Assembly (NCBI GenBank): GCA_963811365.1 | Contig: CAWEQW010000008.1 | Location: 620,001-684,000, forward strand | Direction: 5' to 3' | DNA from: CAWEQW01 sp963811365 | GTDB lineage: Bacteria > Actinomycetota > Actinomycetes > Propionibacteriales > Nocardioidaceae | DNA: 64,000 nucleotides | Part shown: piece by piece, positions 18,215 through 27,949 of the stretch | Layout: each line of letters opens with the position of its first letter | How positions within the stretch are numbered: position 1 is the first letter of the stretch | Translations under genes and position numbers: made by a program | Notes under the pieces: model-generated | What the model saw: only the letters and a program-made list of their open reading frames with translations | What the model was told of the DNA's origin: nothing | The model's database searches: none

Positions 18215-18241
18215 CCCCCTCCCCCCGCAGGAGGTCAGCCC
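18208..18241. terminator. Bidirectional hairpin between convergent genes
   Basis: GGGCTGACC (18208-18216) pairs with GGTCAGCCC (18233-18241), with further pairing inside the loop. It overlaps the oxidoreductase stop and precedes the anti-sigma stop, so it can serve both convergent transcripts. Confidence 0.6.
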
Positions 18242-18244
18242 GCC

Positions 18245-18964
18245 TCAGACGCTGCGCGGGTCCACGCTGATGATCGGCGTGGTGGTCGGCGTCCGGGAGC
18301 CGCCCGCAGGCTCGATCGTGATCGCCACCTGCGACCCCGGGGCCGGCATCGCCATCGCGGCGCCCTTCTCGAGGTCCGCGAGCACCGCGGCCGAGACCGC
18401 CTTGCCGTCGTGCACCGACCACACCTGGTAGACCTGCCGGTCCCCCAGCGGCTTGAGCCGGCTGGTGTCGACGGCCATCTCGTGGAGCCTCCGGGACGTG
18501 GCCACCCGCAGCATGCCGCCGTTGGCGGTGACCGCCTTGGCGGTGTGCGCGTCCGGGGCCTCGAAGACCTTCGCGACGGCCGGCGAGGCGATCTGGTCCT
18601 GGCCGTCGTCGCGCTGCACCACGGCGAGCACGACGCCTCCCGCCACGACGGCGAGCACCGCCGCCGCGGCGAGCAGCATCCGCGGCGACCACCAGTGCCG
18701 CACCCGCGGTTCGCGTTCGGCGACGGTCACCCGCGGGGGCAGCTGCGGCATCAGGCCGGCGGCGGACAGCACCCGCTCGCGCAGATGGTCCGGGGCCGGG
18801 GCGGCCTCGGCGGCCCCCATGGTCGCTGCGGCCTGCTGCAGCTCGGCCACCTCGTCGCGGCAGGCCTGGCAGACCTCGAGGTGCCGGCGGAACTCCAGCG
18901 CCTCCTCCGAGCTCAGCGCGTTGACGGCGTACGCACCCGAGAGCGTGTGCAGGTCGGTGCTCAT
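18245..18964 (-). CDS. rskA: Anti-sigma factor, RskA-type
   Basis: The protein has 239 residues. The cytosolic N-terminus carries the zinc anti-sigma motif HLEVCQACRDEV (HxxxCxxC). One membrane helix spans about 95-115. The extracytoplasmic C-terminus has the RskA-type beta domain with YQVWSVHDGK and ITIEPAGGSRTPTTTP. It should hold the sigma factor encoded upstream at the membrane until a signal triggers proteolysis. The ATG overlaps the sigma stop by 4 bases (ATGA), the normal layout of a sigma and anti-sigma pair. Confidence 0.92.
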   Translation of the reverse strand: MSTDLHTLSGAYAVNALSSEEALEFRRHLEVCQACRDEVAELQQAAATMGAAEAAPAPDHLRERVLSAAGLMPQLPPRVTVAEREPRVRHWWSPRMLLAAAAVLAVVAGGVVLAVVQRDDGQDQIASPAVAKVFEAPDAHTAKAVTANGGMLRVATSRRLHEMAVDTSRLKPLGDRQVYQVWSVHDGKAVSAAVLADLEKGAAMAMPAPGSQVAITIEPAGGSRTPTTTPIISVDPRSV

Positions 18965-19542
18965 CGGGCTCCCTCCAGGCAGTCGCGGAGCCGGATCAGA
19001 CCGTCCCGCATCCGGGTCTTGATCGTCGGCAGCGGCTTGTCGAGCAGCGTCGCCACCTCGCCGTACGTGTAGCCGTTGAAGTACGCCAGTCGCACCGACT
19101 CCAGCTGCAGGTCGGTCAGCGTCCCCAGACAGTCGCGCACCGCGACCTGCTCCTCCGCGGCGATCAGCGCGTCGGCCGGCTCGTCGTGGACCACCTGGTC
19201 GGCCACGGCGTGGTGGTCGTGCCGCTTGTGCGACTCGGCGCGACGTACGGCGTCCACGGAGCGGCGGTGCGCGATCGTCATGATCCAGGTCTTCGCCTTG
19301 CCGAGGCTGCGGTCGAAGCGGGGCGCCTTGCGCCAGACCTCGAGGAACACCTCCTGGGTGACGTCCTCGGCGCGCGCGGGGTCGCGGACCACGCGGCGCG
19401 CCAGACCGTAGACCGCCGCGGAGACCTCGTCGTACAGCCGCTCGAAGGCCGAGGAGTCGCCGAGCGCGACGCGGCCGACCAGCGCGTCGATGTCGGCCCC
19501 CTCCTGGGCAGGCACCAGCCTGAGCCCCGGTTCAGGCGCCAT
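18961..19542 (-). CDS. sigK: ECF RNA polymerase sigma factor, SigK-like
   Basis: The protein has 193 residues. Region 2 is clear (FERLYDEVSAAVYGLARRV, ARAEDVTQEVFLEVWR, and KAKTWIMTIAHRRSVD for promoter melting and -10 contact). Region 4 is also present (YFNGYTYGEVATLLDKPLPTI). The combination with an RskA-type anti-sigma is typical of actinobacterial SigK, which in mycobacteria controls secreted antigens and redox-sensed genes. The target genes here are unknown. The ATG at 19542 is chosen because AGGAGG lies 7 bases before it; an ATG ten codons upstream has none. Confidence 0.92.
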   Translation of the reverse strand: MAPEPGLRLVPAQEGADIDALVGRVALGDSSAFERLYDEVSAAVYGLARRVVRDPARAEDVTQEVFLEVWRKAPRFDRSLGKAKTWIMTIAHRRSVDAVRRAESHKRHDHHAVADQVVHDEPADALIAAEEQVAVRDCLGTLTDLQLESVRLAYFNGYTYGEVATLLDKPLPTIKTRMRDGLIRLRDCLEGAR

Positions 19543-19633
19543 CGGCAGCCTCCTGTGTGGTCGCGCGGTCACGACATTGTCCCGTAACGATGCTTGTTCG
19601 CGCGCCGGACCGACGTGGATGGGTGCGCGGGTC

Positions 19634-19694
19634 TTGACAACGGACCGACAATCGCTACGTTTAACCTAGTAGTTAATTAGCAGATCGGTTAACC
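19634..19694 (+). promoter_or_regulatory. Promoter and operator region of the ArsR-SRPBCC operon
   Basis: TTGACA (19634-19639) and TACGTT (19656-19661), 16 bases apart, form a plausible -35/-10 pair. The stretch to the start codon is unusually AT-rich. It contains TTTAACC, AGTTAATTAG and the palindrome GGTTAACC directly before the ATG, which together look like sites for the autoregulating ArsR protein. Confidence 0.55.
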
Positions 19695-20039
19695 ATGATG
19701 GCGACTGACCGGCTCAGCCTGATCTTCGGCGCACTCGCGGACCCGACCCGCCGCGCGATCCTCGCCCGCCTGGGCGAGGGCGACGCGACGGTGACCGAGC
19801 TCGCCGAGCCCTTCTCGATCAGCCTGCCCGCGATCTCCCGTCATCTGAAGGTGCTCGAGCGGGCCGGCCTGATCTCCCGCAGCCGGTCGGCGCAGTGGCG
19901 CTCCAGCCGGCTGGAGGCCGTCCCGCTCAAGGAGGCGACCGAGTGGATGGAGCGCTACCGCGCCCACTGGGACGCCCAGCTCGACCGCCTCGACGCGCAC
20001 CTCAAGCGCATGCAGCACGACCAGGACAGCGGCGCGTGA
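19695..20039 (+). CDS. ArsR-family transcriptional regulator
   Basis: The protein has 114 residues with a winged helix: FGALADPTRRAILARLGEGDATVTELA, then SISLPAISRHLKVLERAGLISR as the recognition helix and wing. It lacks the Cys or His metal sites of classic ArsR/SmtB sensors. It belongs to the type that pairs with SRPBCC (AHSA1) proteins, and one follows 30 bases downstream. It probably represses its own operon through the TTAAC-type palindromes overlapping its start. Two adjacent ATG codons at 19695 and 19698 are possible starts. Confidence 0.9.
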   Translation: MMATDRLSLIFGALADPTRRAILARLGEGDATVTELAEPFSISLPAISRHLKVLERAGLISRSRSAQWRSSRLEAVPLKEATEWMERYRAHWDAQLDRLDAHLKRMQHDQDSGA

Positions 20040-20069
20040 CGTCGCACTCCCCACCGGAAGGATCCCGTC

Positions 20070-20528
20070 ATGGCAACACAGCTGGTCATCGAGCGCGTCT
20101 TCGACGCACCGCGCGAGCTGGTCTGGAAGGCGTTCACCGACCCCGACCAGTTCTCGGCCTGGTTCGGCCCGGTCGGCTACTCGGTCCCCCGTGACACCGT
20201 CGCGTTCGACCTGCGGCCCGGCGGCCACCAACGCTTCACGATGGTCCCCGATGACCCGGCGTACCCGGCCGCCGGCCCGTCCTCCGGCACGGTCGACGAG
20301 GTGGTCGAGAACGAGCTGCTCCTGCTCCACGAGGACCTCGAGGGCGAGATGGCCGAACTGTTCGGCACCTCGCGGCTCACCCTGCGGATCGAGCTGCACG
20401 ACGAGGAGGGCAAGACCCGGCTGGTGGTCAACCAGGGGCCCTTCGAGGACGACTTCGTCTCCAACGCCCGCGAGGGCTGGGGCAGCTCGTTCACCAAGCT
20501 CGACGCCCTGCTCGCCGGACGACGCTAG
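20070..20528 (+). CDS. SRPBCC / AHSA1 family protein
   Basis: The protein has 152 residues with the helix-grip fold of the START/Bet v 1 group. It has the typical start IERVFDAPRELVWKAFTDPDQFSAWFGP and the end GWGSSFTKLDALL. These proteins bind hydrophobic ligands in a deep cavity, and the ligand is unknown. GGAAGG precedes the ATG. The gene is cotranscribed with the ArsR regulator, a very common pair in actinobacteria. An imperfect hairpin follows, then tRNA-Lys. Confidence 0.9.
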   Translation: MATQLVIERVFDAPRELVWKAFTDPDQFSAWFGPVGYSVPRDTVAFDLRPGGHQRFTMVPDDPAYPAAGPSSGTVDEVVENELLLLHEDLEGEMAELFGTSRLTLRIELHDEEGKTRLVVNQGPFEDDFVSNAREGWGSSFTKLDALLAGRR

Positions 20529-20538
20529 GGTGCCCGCG

Positions 20539-20575
20539 GCGCACCCTCCACGATTTCGGTCGGGTGGGGGTGCGC
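20539..20575 (+). terminator. Imperfect hairpin before tRNA-Lys
   Basis: GCGCACCCTCCAC (20539-20551) pairs with GTGGGGGTGCGC (20564-20575), with one bulged T. It lies 11 bases after the SRPBCC stop. Confidence 0.55.
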
Positions 20576-20598
20576 TGCTACAGTTCCACACGCTTCAC

Positions 20599-21348
<750 letters not shown>

Positions 21349-21390
21349 TGCGATGACAAAGGTCAGCGAGGGCGCGAGGTGCGGAGGTCT

Positions 21391-21792
21391 TTACGGTGTC
21401 GTGAGGGTCCGTCCGGTTACGTTACGGATCGACAGCCGCAAGTACCGACGGCGAATACCACCGGCCCAGGGCTGCGGGTCGCGAGTTGCCCGCAACAGCT
21501 GGACCTCATCGGGGTCATCGACCACGGCAAGACGCCCGACCACCACCACGCTCCATCCCCGACTCAGCGCCGTATCAATTTGATCGATCTCGAAGGCGGC
21601 GTCCTGGCCGGGACCGTAGGTCCCGAGTTCGGTGTAGAAGGTGGTCCTTACGAGGATGGACTCGCCATCGAGGGTGTAGTTCAGCGGCACGATCCGAGGC
21701 CCCAGCGGGGTGTCAAACGCCAAGCGGCCAAAGTCGAGGCATCCCAGCAGGGCCAGGCACTCCTCAGAAGTCAGCTCAACCGGTTGTCCCAT
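21391..21792 (-). CDS. Pyridoxamine 5'-phosphate oxidase family (split-barrel flavin) protein
   Basis: The protein has 133 residues. ELTSEECLALLGCLDFGRLAF and GPRIVPLNYTLDGESILVRT are the typical first half of PPOX-fold proteins, which bind FMN, F420 or heme. The middle AAFEIDQIDTALSRGWSVVVVGRL also fits. It belongs to the group of small actinobacterial proteins often named nitroimidazole-resistance or PPOX class. I chose the ATG at 21792 because GGGAG lies upstream; an in-frame ATG 20 codons earlier is possible. It is cargo of the integrated element, divergent from the acyltransferase fragment. Confidence 0.8.
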   Translation of the reverse strand: MGQPVELTSEECLALLGCLDFGRLAFDTPLGPRIVPLNYTLDGESILVRTTFYTELGTYGPGQDAAFEIDQIDTALSRGWSVVVVGRLAVVDDPDEVQLLRATRDPQPWAGGIRRRYLRLSIRNVTGRTLTTP

Positions 21793-21908
21793 AGCGAACT
21801 CCCGCAGCAGAACTGTCTCAGCCAGCGTGACTCCACCCTCTCGGCGAGGCACGGGCCATAGGTCCCCACCTCGACTCGACCCTCACAAGCAGCCACCCCA
21901 CCCAGCAA

Positions 21909-23381
21909 ATGGCCGCGATGGGCGGCGCGGTGGCCTCCACGGTGGCCCTCTGGCTGCTGTACACCCCGTCCGACCCCGGACGGAGCTACTACGGGACGGA
22001 CACCCGGGTCGCCAGCCTGCTCGTCGGTGTCATGCTGGCCATCGCGCTGCCATCTCTCTCCGCCGCCAGGCGTCAGCAGCGGTCCGTTCGGGTTCTCACG
22101 GCGACGTCGGCAGGAGTCGCCGTGGTGTTCCTCGGCTGGGCCTGGACGCATGCGGTCGGCTCCGCGCAGTGGCTCTACGACGGAGGTCTGCTCGTGGCGG
22201 CTCTCTGTGTCGCGGCAGTGCTGGCTCGCCTCGTGGTGGCACCGGAGGGAGTCGCCGCACGGGTGCTGTCTCTCCCGCCACTGCCGGCCCTCGGGTTGAT
22301 CTCGTACGGCGTCTACCTCTGGCATTGGCCGGTCTTCCTCGCCGTCGACGGAGAGCGGACCGGGCTGCTCGGCATCCGGCTGTTCCTGCTCCGGTGCGCC
22401 ATCACGGTCGGTATCGCCACAGCGTCCTTCCTGCTCCTGGAGCGGCCGGTCCGACGCTCCCGTCTGCTGCAGCGCCCGCGGCCGACGTTCCTCGCGGCCG
22501 TGGCCGCCGTCGCAGGGGTGTCTCTCCTGCTCGCCACGGCTCCGACGACCTCGACGAGCACGCCGTCCGCGGATCGCTCCGGCGTCAGTGAGCCCGTGGG
22601 CGGTCTCGAACGCCTCTTCGCCCATCGCTCGCACACCGTTGCGTCCTCATCGCCCCCGAAGACCGGCGGCACCGGCGCTCAGCCGCCGCTGCACCGGTGG
22701 CGGCCGGGGACCCGCCTGGTGGTGGACGTCTTCGGAGACTCCCTGCCCTGGAGCCTGGTCCGGGCTCTGCCGCGCCGTCGCGGCGTCGACGTCCGCGACA
22801 GGACGATCCTGGGCTGCGGCATCACGCTGGCCGCGCCGTACCAGTACTTCGGTCATACCTATCCTCAGGTCTACCGCGTCTGCCGCCACTGGCAGCGACA
22901 CTGGAGGCAGGCTCTCGAGGTGGACCACCCGCACCTCGCGCTCATCATGGTGGGACGTTGGGAGACCATGACCCGGAAGCTTCGTGGCCGCTGGCGCGCC
23001 ATGGGCGACCCGGTCTATGACGCATACCTCCGTCAACGCCTGAACGCCGCGATCACCGTGGCCGGCCGAACTGGAGCCCGCGTGCTGCTGGCCACGCTCC
23101 CCTACAACCGTCATGGCGAGCGACCCGACGGCGGGCTCTTCCCCGAGGACCAGCCTGCACGGGTCACGGCATGGAACAGGCTCCTGCGCGACGTGGCCAC
23201 CGATCATCCGGGCGTCGCGGTCCTCGACCTCGGGCACCGCATCTCTCCCCAGGGGCGATACACCGAGACCGCCGGCGGATACGCGATGAGAACCGACGGC
23301 CTGCACCTGGCCCCCGACGGTGTTCGCAACTGGATCGCCCCCTGGCTGTACCCACGGCTGCTCCGGTTGGCTCCCCGCTGA
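21909..23381 (+). pseudogene. Acyltransferase-3 / SGNH fusion (OafA type), 5'-truncated
   Basis: The readable protein has 490 residues; the family usually has 650-720. It opens inside the membrane domain. YYGTDTRVASLLVGVMLA and LGLISYGVYLWHWPVFLA are the late helices of acyltransferase-3. The first six or so helices, with the catalytic His and Arg region, are missing. The SGNH domain (from about 270) is complete, with DVFGDSLPWSL and DGLHLAPDGVRNW. No ribosome binding site precedes the first ATG. The full family O-acetylates surface polysaccharides or lipids; this remnant probably cannot. It is cargo of the tRNA-Lys element. Confidence 0.75.
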
Positions 23382-23394
23382 TCGACGGACTGGC

Positions 23395-24147
23395 TCAGGC
23401 GCGGAACGTCGCACGGTACTGCGTCGGCGTACGGCCGGTGAGGTCGCGGAACGCGGCGTTGAAGGCCGACAGGGAGGTGTACCCGACCTTGTGCGCGACG
23501 GTCGTGACGGTGTCCCCGCTCGCGGCGAGCTCCTCGATGGCGCGCAGCACCCGCATCCTCCGCAGCACCGCGCGCCAGGTCATCCCTGTCTCGTCCTCGA
23601 ACCTCCGTGCCAGGGACCGCGGCACCAGCGCGACGTCGCGGGCGATGTCCTCGAAGCGGACGTCCTCGGCCAGCCGCTCGCCGGTCAGCCGAAGCGCCCG
23701 GCGGAGCTCTGCGGACTGACCGGCCGGGACAGTGACGGGGCTGGGGTGCTGGGCCAGCTGCCACGCCACCGCCGCCAGGGCACCGAACATGCTGCGGGCG
23801 TACGGAGGCAGGGGCTCCGGCGCATCGGGCCACGCGACGCACTCCGACACCAGGGCCCGGGCCAGCGGGCTGAGGTCGAACACGGTCAGCGGCGCGGGCG
23901 GCTCCGGGGCGAACCCCTGGTCGAAGAGCACCGAGGACGTCGTCACCGGCTGCAGGATGGCGACCTGGATCGGCTCGTCCGCCGCGATCAGCGCGGCGCG
24001 AGCGGGCGGCAGCACCCATGACCTGCCGTGAGCCTCCAGCCGCAACGCGCCCGAGGAGGCGCAGAGCAGGTAGTGCCGGTCGACACAGAGCTCGGAGGGG
24101 GGCGCCGCCGCGAAGTCCCGTGCGAACGCGAAGGCCTCGCGTCTCAC
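23395..24147 (-). CDS. AraC-family transcriptional regulator
   Basis: The protein has 250 residues. The N-terminal half is a cupin-like sensor (SSGALRLEAHGRSWVLPPARAALIAADEP). The last 100 residues carry two helix-turn-helix motifs (FEDIARDVALVPRSLARRFEDETGM and TVAHKVGYTSLSAFNAAFRDLTGRTP), the AraC signature. It lies 39 bases after the monooxygenase gene on the same strand and may be cotranscribed with it, so it probably regulates that gene. The start is GTG. It lies inside the tRNA-Lys element. Confidence 0.88.
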   Translation of the reverse strand: MRREAFAFARDFAAAPPSELCVDRHYLLCASSGALRLEAHGRSWVLPPARAALIAADEPIQVAILQPVTTSSVLFDQGFAPEPPAPLTVFDLSPLARALVSECVAWPDAPEPLPPYARSMFGALAAVAWQLAQHPSPVTVPAGQSAELRRALRLTGERLAEDVRFEDIARDVALVPRSLARRFEDETGMTWRAVLRRMRVLRAIEELAASGDTVTTVAHKVGYTSLSAFNAAFRDLTGRTPTQYRATFRA

Positions 24148-24186
24148 GGACTGCCTCGCACGCGCTCAGCCTAGACCGGCTGCGAT

Positions 24187-24486
24187 TCAGACCGTCTCGA
24201 GAAGCGTGGCCCGGAACCGGCGACTCACCGGCGGTGTGGTCACCATCGGCCGGAGCACCGCGCCCGAGCGGGCGAACGCCTCGGAGGAGAGGTAGCCGGC
24301 GAAGGACGGCTCGTCGGCCCACTCGTGGATGACCACGACGGCCTCGTCGTCGTCGCGAGCGGCGTACACCCGGAAGTCGAGGTTGCCGGGCATGGCCCGG
24401 ATCTCCTCCTTCTCGCCCTCGAGCTGGGCGAGCGCGGCGGCACGGTCTTCTGGGGCGGTGCGGAGGTCGAGTACGGCGATGAGCAT
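24187..24486 (-). CDS. Antibiotic biosynthesis monooxygenase (ABM) domain protein
   Basis: The protein has 99 residues, a single ABM ferredoxin-like module. LDLRTAPEDRAAALAQLEGEKEEIRAMPGNLDFRVYA is followed by VVVIHEWADEPSFAGYLSSEAF, the standard family pattern. Cofactor-free quinol oxidation is known for some members, but the substrate is unknown here. AGGAG precedes the ATG. The AraC gene follows on the same strand, likely as one operon. It lies inside the mobile element. Confidence 0.85.
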   Translation of the reverse strand: MLIAVLDLRTAPEDRAAALAQLEGEKEEIRAMPGNLDFRVYAARDDDEAVVVIHEWADEPSFAGYLSSEAFARSGAVLRPMVTTPPVSRRFRATLLETV

Positions 24487-25241
24487 GTCGCTCTCCTGAC
24501 GGTCGTGACGGATGTGGTGGCGCGAACATCTCGATCCTGCACCGGTGCACGCGGTGCGGCTCGCGTCAGTGAGACAGGTTCACGCTCCCAGCGGACAGCC
24601 ACGGATCGCTCCCTGGGGAGCCCCTGCACGTCGCGGCCACCGCTCCGGGAGCAGTAAGCCGAGCATTGTTTGCTTAAGCGCAACTCGAGCGCAGGACCGA
24701 GTGCTGCGCGTTCTGCGTTCCTGCGCGTTCCTGCCATGGTGGCTGTTGGTCGTGACGGGTCCTCTCAGGCTCGATGAAGGGCATGATGGACGCCGACATC
24801 TCGGCGGACAGTCAGCCTTTCTGCTCCCCAGAGAATTGCGCTCCGGCGAGTGTGCCCGCGACAGGACCTTCGCCCCTACGACCGGAGGATCCGGGCGACC
24901 GAATATGGATGCGTGATCGTCGGTAGGGCCCTTGTCGGGGTTCCGGCGCTGGCGGGCGGTCGCACGGTCTACTGGCTGCTCGGTCTCCACGCCGGGGGTG
25001 CACTGGTGGCTTCAGCGCTGCGGTTCGACGTGCTGAGGTTCCTGCGTGGACCGGCCCCATCCGACAACGATCTAGGCTTCGGCGGACGCGGTACCGCCAA
25101 CGTGTTGGTCCTCGCGGCCACCCGTTCGTTCTGTGCCGCTGGCGTTCTACGACCGCAATCTCGACCATCCGAAGTTCAGGCGTTCCTGGAGACGTGTGTT
25201 CCGAGGTGGGTCGGTTCCGACGACTGATGGGGTGAAGAGCC
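24487..25241. other. 755-bp stretch without a supportable gene
   Basis: Open frames here (for example 24850-25227 on the plus strand) lack family features, good starts and normal codon use. The stretch is less GC-rich near 24660-24730. It is probably degraded element DNA plus the promoter of the ABM-AraC pair. Confidence 0.5.
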
Positions 25242-25430
25242 ATGCAGTGGACGACGGAGAAGCGGAGCTGGCTGGGCACGTACCGGGAGAAGCGCGGCAG
25301 GTGGCACGGCATCCCGTATGTGATCCGCACCCACAGCACCAAGGAGATGACACGGGCAGGGTGGCTCGTCCTGGTCCTGGCGGCACTGCTCTTGGTCACG
25401 ATCATCCTCGTCGAGGAGCTGCTCATCTGA
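25242..25430 (+). CDS. Small single-helix membrane protein
   Basis: The protein has 62 residues. A charged head with GRWHGIPYVIRTHSTKEM is followed by one strongly hydrophobic helix (about 40-60) ending EELLI. I know no family for it. GGGGTGAAG lies upstream of the ATG. The DoxX-like gene starts 47 bases later on the same strand, so the two could form a membrane pair. It is element cargo. Confidence 0.5.
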   Translation: MQWTTEKRSWLGTYREKRGRWHGIPYVIRTHSTKEMTRAGWLVLVLAALLLVTIILVEELLI

Positions 25431-25477
25431 CTTTCTGGTCCTGCTCATGCCTGAGCGCAAGAGCCGAAGGAGGAACC

Positions 25478-25984
25478 ATGGAGAAGATTGCCTGGCTGCT
25501 GCTGGGAGGCACCGCCTTGGTCGCCGCCTTGCGCGCGTCGCGGTCGCTGCGTGCCCTGCATGTGGCACGCGCTGCCCTCGGCGTGCTCTACATCATTTTC
25601 GGCGCACTCGTGCACGTCGTATACCTGGCCACCGGCCAGGACTACTCGACGTTCGCGACCGCCGCGCACCTGGGGTTCGTCCGCGACACCTGGCAGTCGC
25701 TGGTGGTACCGAACCACCTGCTGTTCATCTCCCTGCTGATCGTCTTCGAAGCCACCGTCGGGATCCTCATCCTCGCCGGTGGCCGAGCGACTCAGCTGGG
25801 ACTGTGCGCCGCATTGGCAATGCACGTCGCGCTGCTGCTGTTCGGCTGGATCATCACCATCTGGAGCATCGTCATGCTGGCCACCCTCGCCGTCCTCCTG
25901 CACGCCGAGCGGCACCAGCCCACCACCTCGCCCCCGGCGCGGCATGTCCCCGCCTGGGTAGACCGGGGACTGCGAACCTCTTGA
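25478..25984 (+). CDS. DoxX-like membrane protein
   Basis: The protein has 168 residues and about four helices (1-20, 32-52, 85-105, 108-140). LHVARAALGVLYIIFGALVHVVYLATG and NHLLFISLLIVFEATVGILILAGGRATQLGL resemble the DoxX/DoxD-like group of quinone-linked membrane proteins. AAGGAGG lies 4 bases before the ATG, the strongest ribosome binding site in this area. It ends 9 bases before the prim-pol remnant, which runs the other way. The function within the element is unknown. Confidence 0.7.
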   Translation: MEKIAWLLLGGTALVAALRASRSLRALHVARAALGVLYIIFGALVHVVYLATGQDYSTFATAAHLGFVRDTWQSLVVPNHLLFISLLIVFEATVGILILAGGRATQLGLCAALAMHVALLLFGWIITIWSIVMLATLAVLLHAERHQPTTSPPARHVPAWVDRGLRTS

Positions 25985-25992
25985 GCGGCACA

Positions 25993-26650
25993 TCACCGCA
26001 CCCCGACCGTCCGTCGTGCCGATGCAGCGGTCCGCTGCACCTCGGCGATCGGGAGGCCGATGACCACCCCGATGTTGATCATCTCGGTGAGATCGGTGCG
26101 CCCACAGCGCAAGGCCTCGCAGCACGCCCAGTGCAGACACTTGTTCCTGCGACCAGGTGGCTGACGAAGCAGCCAGGAGGCCAGCGGTGAGCACGCCACA
26201 CCAGCGGCCCTGCTGATGTGCGCGACTTGGGGGGTCGGTCCCTGACCGGGACGCATGGCGGCCATCACCGAGGGCCAGCTCAGGATGCCGCCCTCAGGGC
26301 GCAACGGCAGGCTCCGGAGGTACCTTCCCGCGTAGGTCTCGGTGGCCAGGTACGACGGTGGCACCACCACGTAGGCCCCGGGCGCCGGGAAGTCGATGCA
26401 CCGCCCCGACAGCTTGCTCTTGGGGTGCGCGCTGCCGGTGAAGTAGAGGTGCAGTCCCCCCGAGGGCGTCACGAGGCCCCTCATGCCCGAGAGCAAACCG
26501 AGCCGACGCAGCCAGTTGAGGGTCTCCACCCCGCTCCCGAGGAGCGCACGTCCACATCGAGCACGTCGAAGCCCGGTGTACCGGTCGGCATCCCGATATT
26601 GGCGTCCGGCCACCGTGACGCGATCCAGACGTGGCCCCCTCGTTCGCAGC
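25993..26650 (-). pseudogene. Prim-pol (bifunctional DNA primase/polymerase) replication gene, frameshifted
   Basis: The N-terminal part reads HVWIASRWPDANIGMPTG then GFDVLDVDVRSSGAGW near 26633-26530. The DVDV acidic pair there is the prim-pol metal site. The frame then shifts and continues LNWLRRLGL, VTPSGGLHLYFTGS, RCIDFPAPGAYVVVPPS and RRNKCLHWACCEAL to the stop at 25993. These are typical of the N-terminal prim-pol domain of actinobacterial integrative-element replication proteins. The helicase part is absent. It lies just downstream of xis on the same strand, as in related elements. Confidence 0.78.
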
Positions 26651-26670
26651 CCTGGAGCTTCTGATGATCC

Positions 26671-26898
26671 TCATGCCGACCGCACCCCCGAACCTGCCTT
26701 CGCGCTCGGGATGCCGGAGCCAGCCAGGATCGCGTCCACCTCAGCCAGGTCCACCCGGATGATCCGCTTGCCCAGTCGATAGCCGGGAATCGTCCCCTTG
26801 GCGATCAACCGGCGCACCGTCGTCACGTTCACCTGCATGTGCTCGGCGGCCTCCGGCAGAGTGGCCCACCTGCGGGGACCGGTGTCAGTCGTGTTCAC
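26671..26898 (-). CDS. xis: Excisionase-type helix-turn-helix protein
   Basis: The protein has 75 residues. WATLPEAAEHMQVNVTTVRRLIAKGTIPGYRLGKRIIRVDLAEVDAIL is the MerR-like excisionase HTH module (HTH_17), with the recognition helix in VTTVRRLIA. It would bend DNA at the attachment site and steer the integrase to excision. The GTG at 26898 has GGAAGG upstream. It is first in the xis-rep order of the tRNA-Lys element, and it appears intact while its partners are broken. Confidence 0.85.
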   Translation of the reverse strand: MNTTDTGPRRWATLPEAAEHMQVNVTTVRRLIAKGTIPGYRLGKRIIRVDLAEVDAILAGSGIPSAKAGSGVRSA

Positions 26899-27380
26899 CG
26901 TCGTACTCGCCTTCCTTTCGCGTGTGCCTCTGTTTCGCTCGGTGACGGGGGCGCGCCGGGTATCGACGTACTCCATGCCGTGGGCGTGAACGCCCAGAGA
27001 GGGACAGCGGAGAGCGCCTCGTCGGCTTGGGAGGACCACGAACCGGCGGAGCACGCGCGCACGGTGACCAGGAGGTGAGCGCCGCCATGGTGATCGCCGC
27101 CGGTCCCGGGCTCTCGGATCAGAAGGTTTCGCCTGATGACGGAGGCCGCTCGCACGGTTGGGAGGTGCCGGCCAGCCGCCAACGCCCTGCACGGCCTTGG
27201 CAGACCAGCGCGAGCGCTGGCCGGAACGAACCGAGTTGGTCACCGATTGGTCACGGACGCCGTAGCAGCACTCGGCATCGGACGGCACGCGATGACACCG
27301 ATCCGCAAGCAGGGTGAACGAAACAGCCCCGCCTATCACTGGGTGTCACCACCCGGTACGTCCTCGACCGGACTCTTGAA
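26899..27380. other. Intergenic end of the element, no gene seen
   Basis: This stretch between xis and the right repeat should hold the xis promoter and the outer recombination arm. I see no convincing gene. GATTGGTCACGG at 27245-27256 also occurs at 20753-20764 near the integrase end. Confidence 0.5.
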
Positions 27381-27415
27381 CAGCGGGTTCGGGGTTCGAG
27401 TCCCTGATGGCGCAC
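27381..27415 (+). repeat. Right attachment repeat of the tRNA-Lys element
   Basis: This is an exact 35-base copy of 20638-20672. It reproduces the 3' end of tRNA-Lys (T-arm and acceptor) without the 5' half, the usual footprint of integration into a tRNA gene. The next base pair differs (A after CGCAC instead of the second C of CCA). Confidence 0.88.
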
Positions 27416-27671
27416 AAAGGCCCGGATCAATGCTCCTCACGGCTGACTCGCAGACGTAGAACGAGGACCGGTTGACTCGATGCCCTCACACAGCCGCTTC
27501 CCCTCCAAGGTGTCCCGGTGGTCGGCGACCGTCTCGGGCCCGCTGTCGACGGCGTCCGGGTGGTGTTGACGGGAACAGTCGACCAACCCGTACCAGGTTC
27601 GCGCGAGCCCGCTCTGGCTGAGATCCGGGCAGCCGAACCCGGTCCGGGCAGCAGCTCCGGGACGGAGCCGG

Positions 27672-27914
27672 TCAAGCGCTGTGGGCCGTGAGCAGCTCGC
27701 CCACCTCACGCTCGGTCGGCACACGCCCAGAGACGACGAGCTCCTCGTCGACCACGAGCGCCGGGGTCGACATCACCCCGTAGGCGACGATGGTCGGGTA
27801 GTCGGTCACCTTCTCCACCGTGGCGTCCAACCCGAGGCTGTCGACCGCGCGGCGCGTCACCTTCTCCAGGGCGACGCAGTTCTTGCAGCCGGGTCCGAGA
27901 ACCTTGATCCTCAT
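27672..27914 (-). CDS. Small thioredoxin-fold protein (redox-active disulfide type)
   Basis: The protein has 80 residues. It begins MRIKVLGPGCKNC, so a CxxC pair sits at 10-13 in a glutaredoxin-like fold. The STPALVVDEELVVSGRVP cis-proline loop follows. This is the small thioredoxin_3 type that accompanies DUF318-like permeases. AGAGAGG precedes the ATG. It is the last gene of the ArsR-permease operon. It may pass electrons to the permease or to a bound metalloid; that is inference. Confidence 0.87.
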   Translation of the reverse strand: MRIKVLGPGCKNCVALEKVTRRAVDSLGLDATVEKVTDYPTIVAYGVMSTPALVVDEELVVSGRVPTEREVGELLTAHSA

Positions 27915-27949
27915 GGCAATGCCTCTCTCCGTACAGCGGCGGTCGGACG

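Noticed and set aside
24850..25227. Open frame of 125 residues in the island
   Set aside because: It has some hydrophobic stretches, but no good start, family match or normal composition. I list the region as without a gene.
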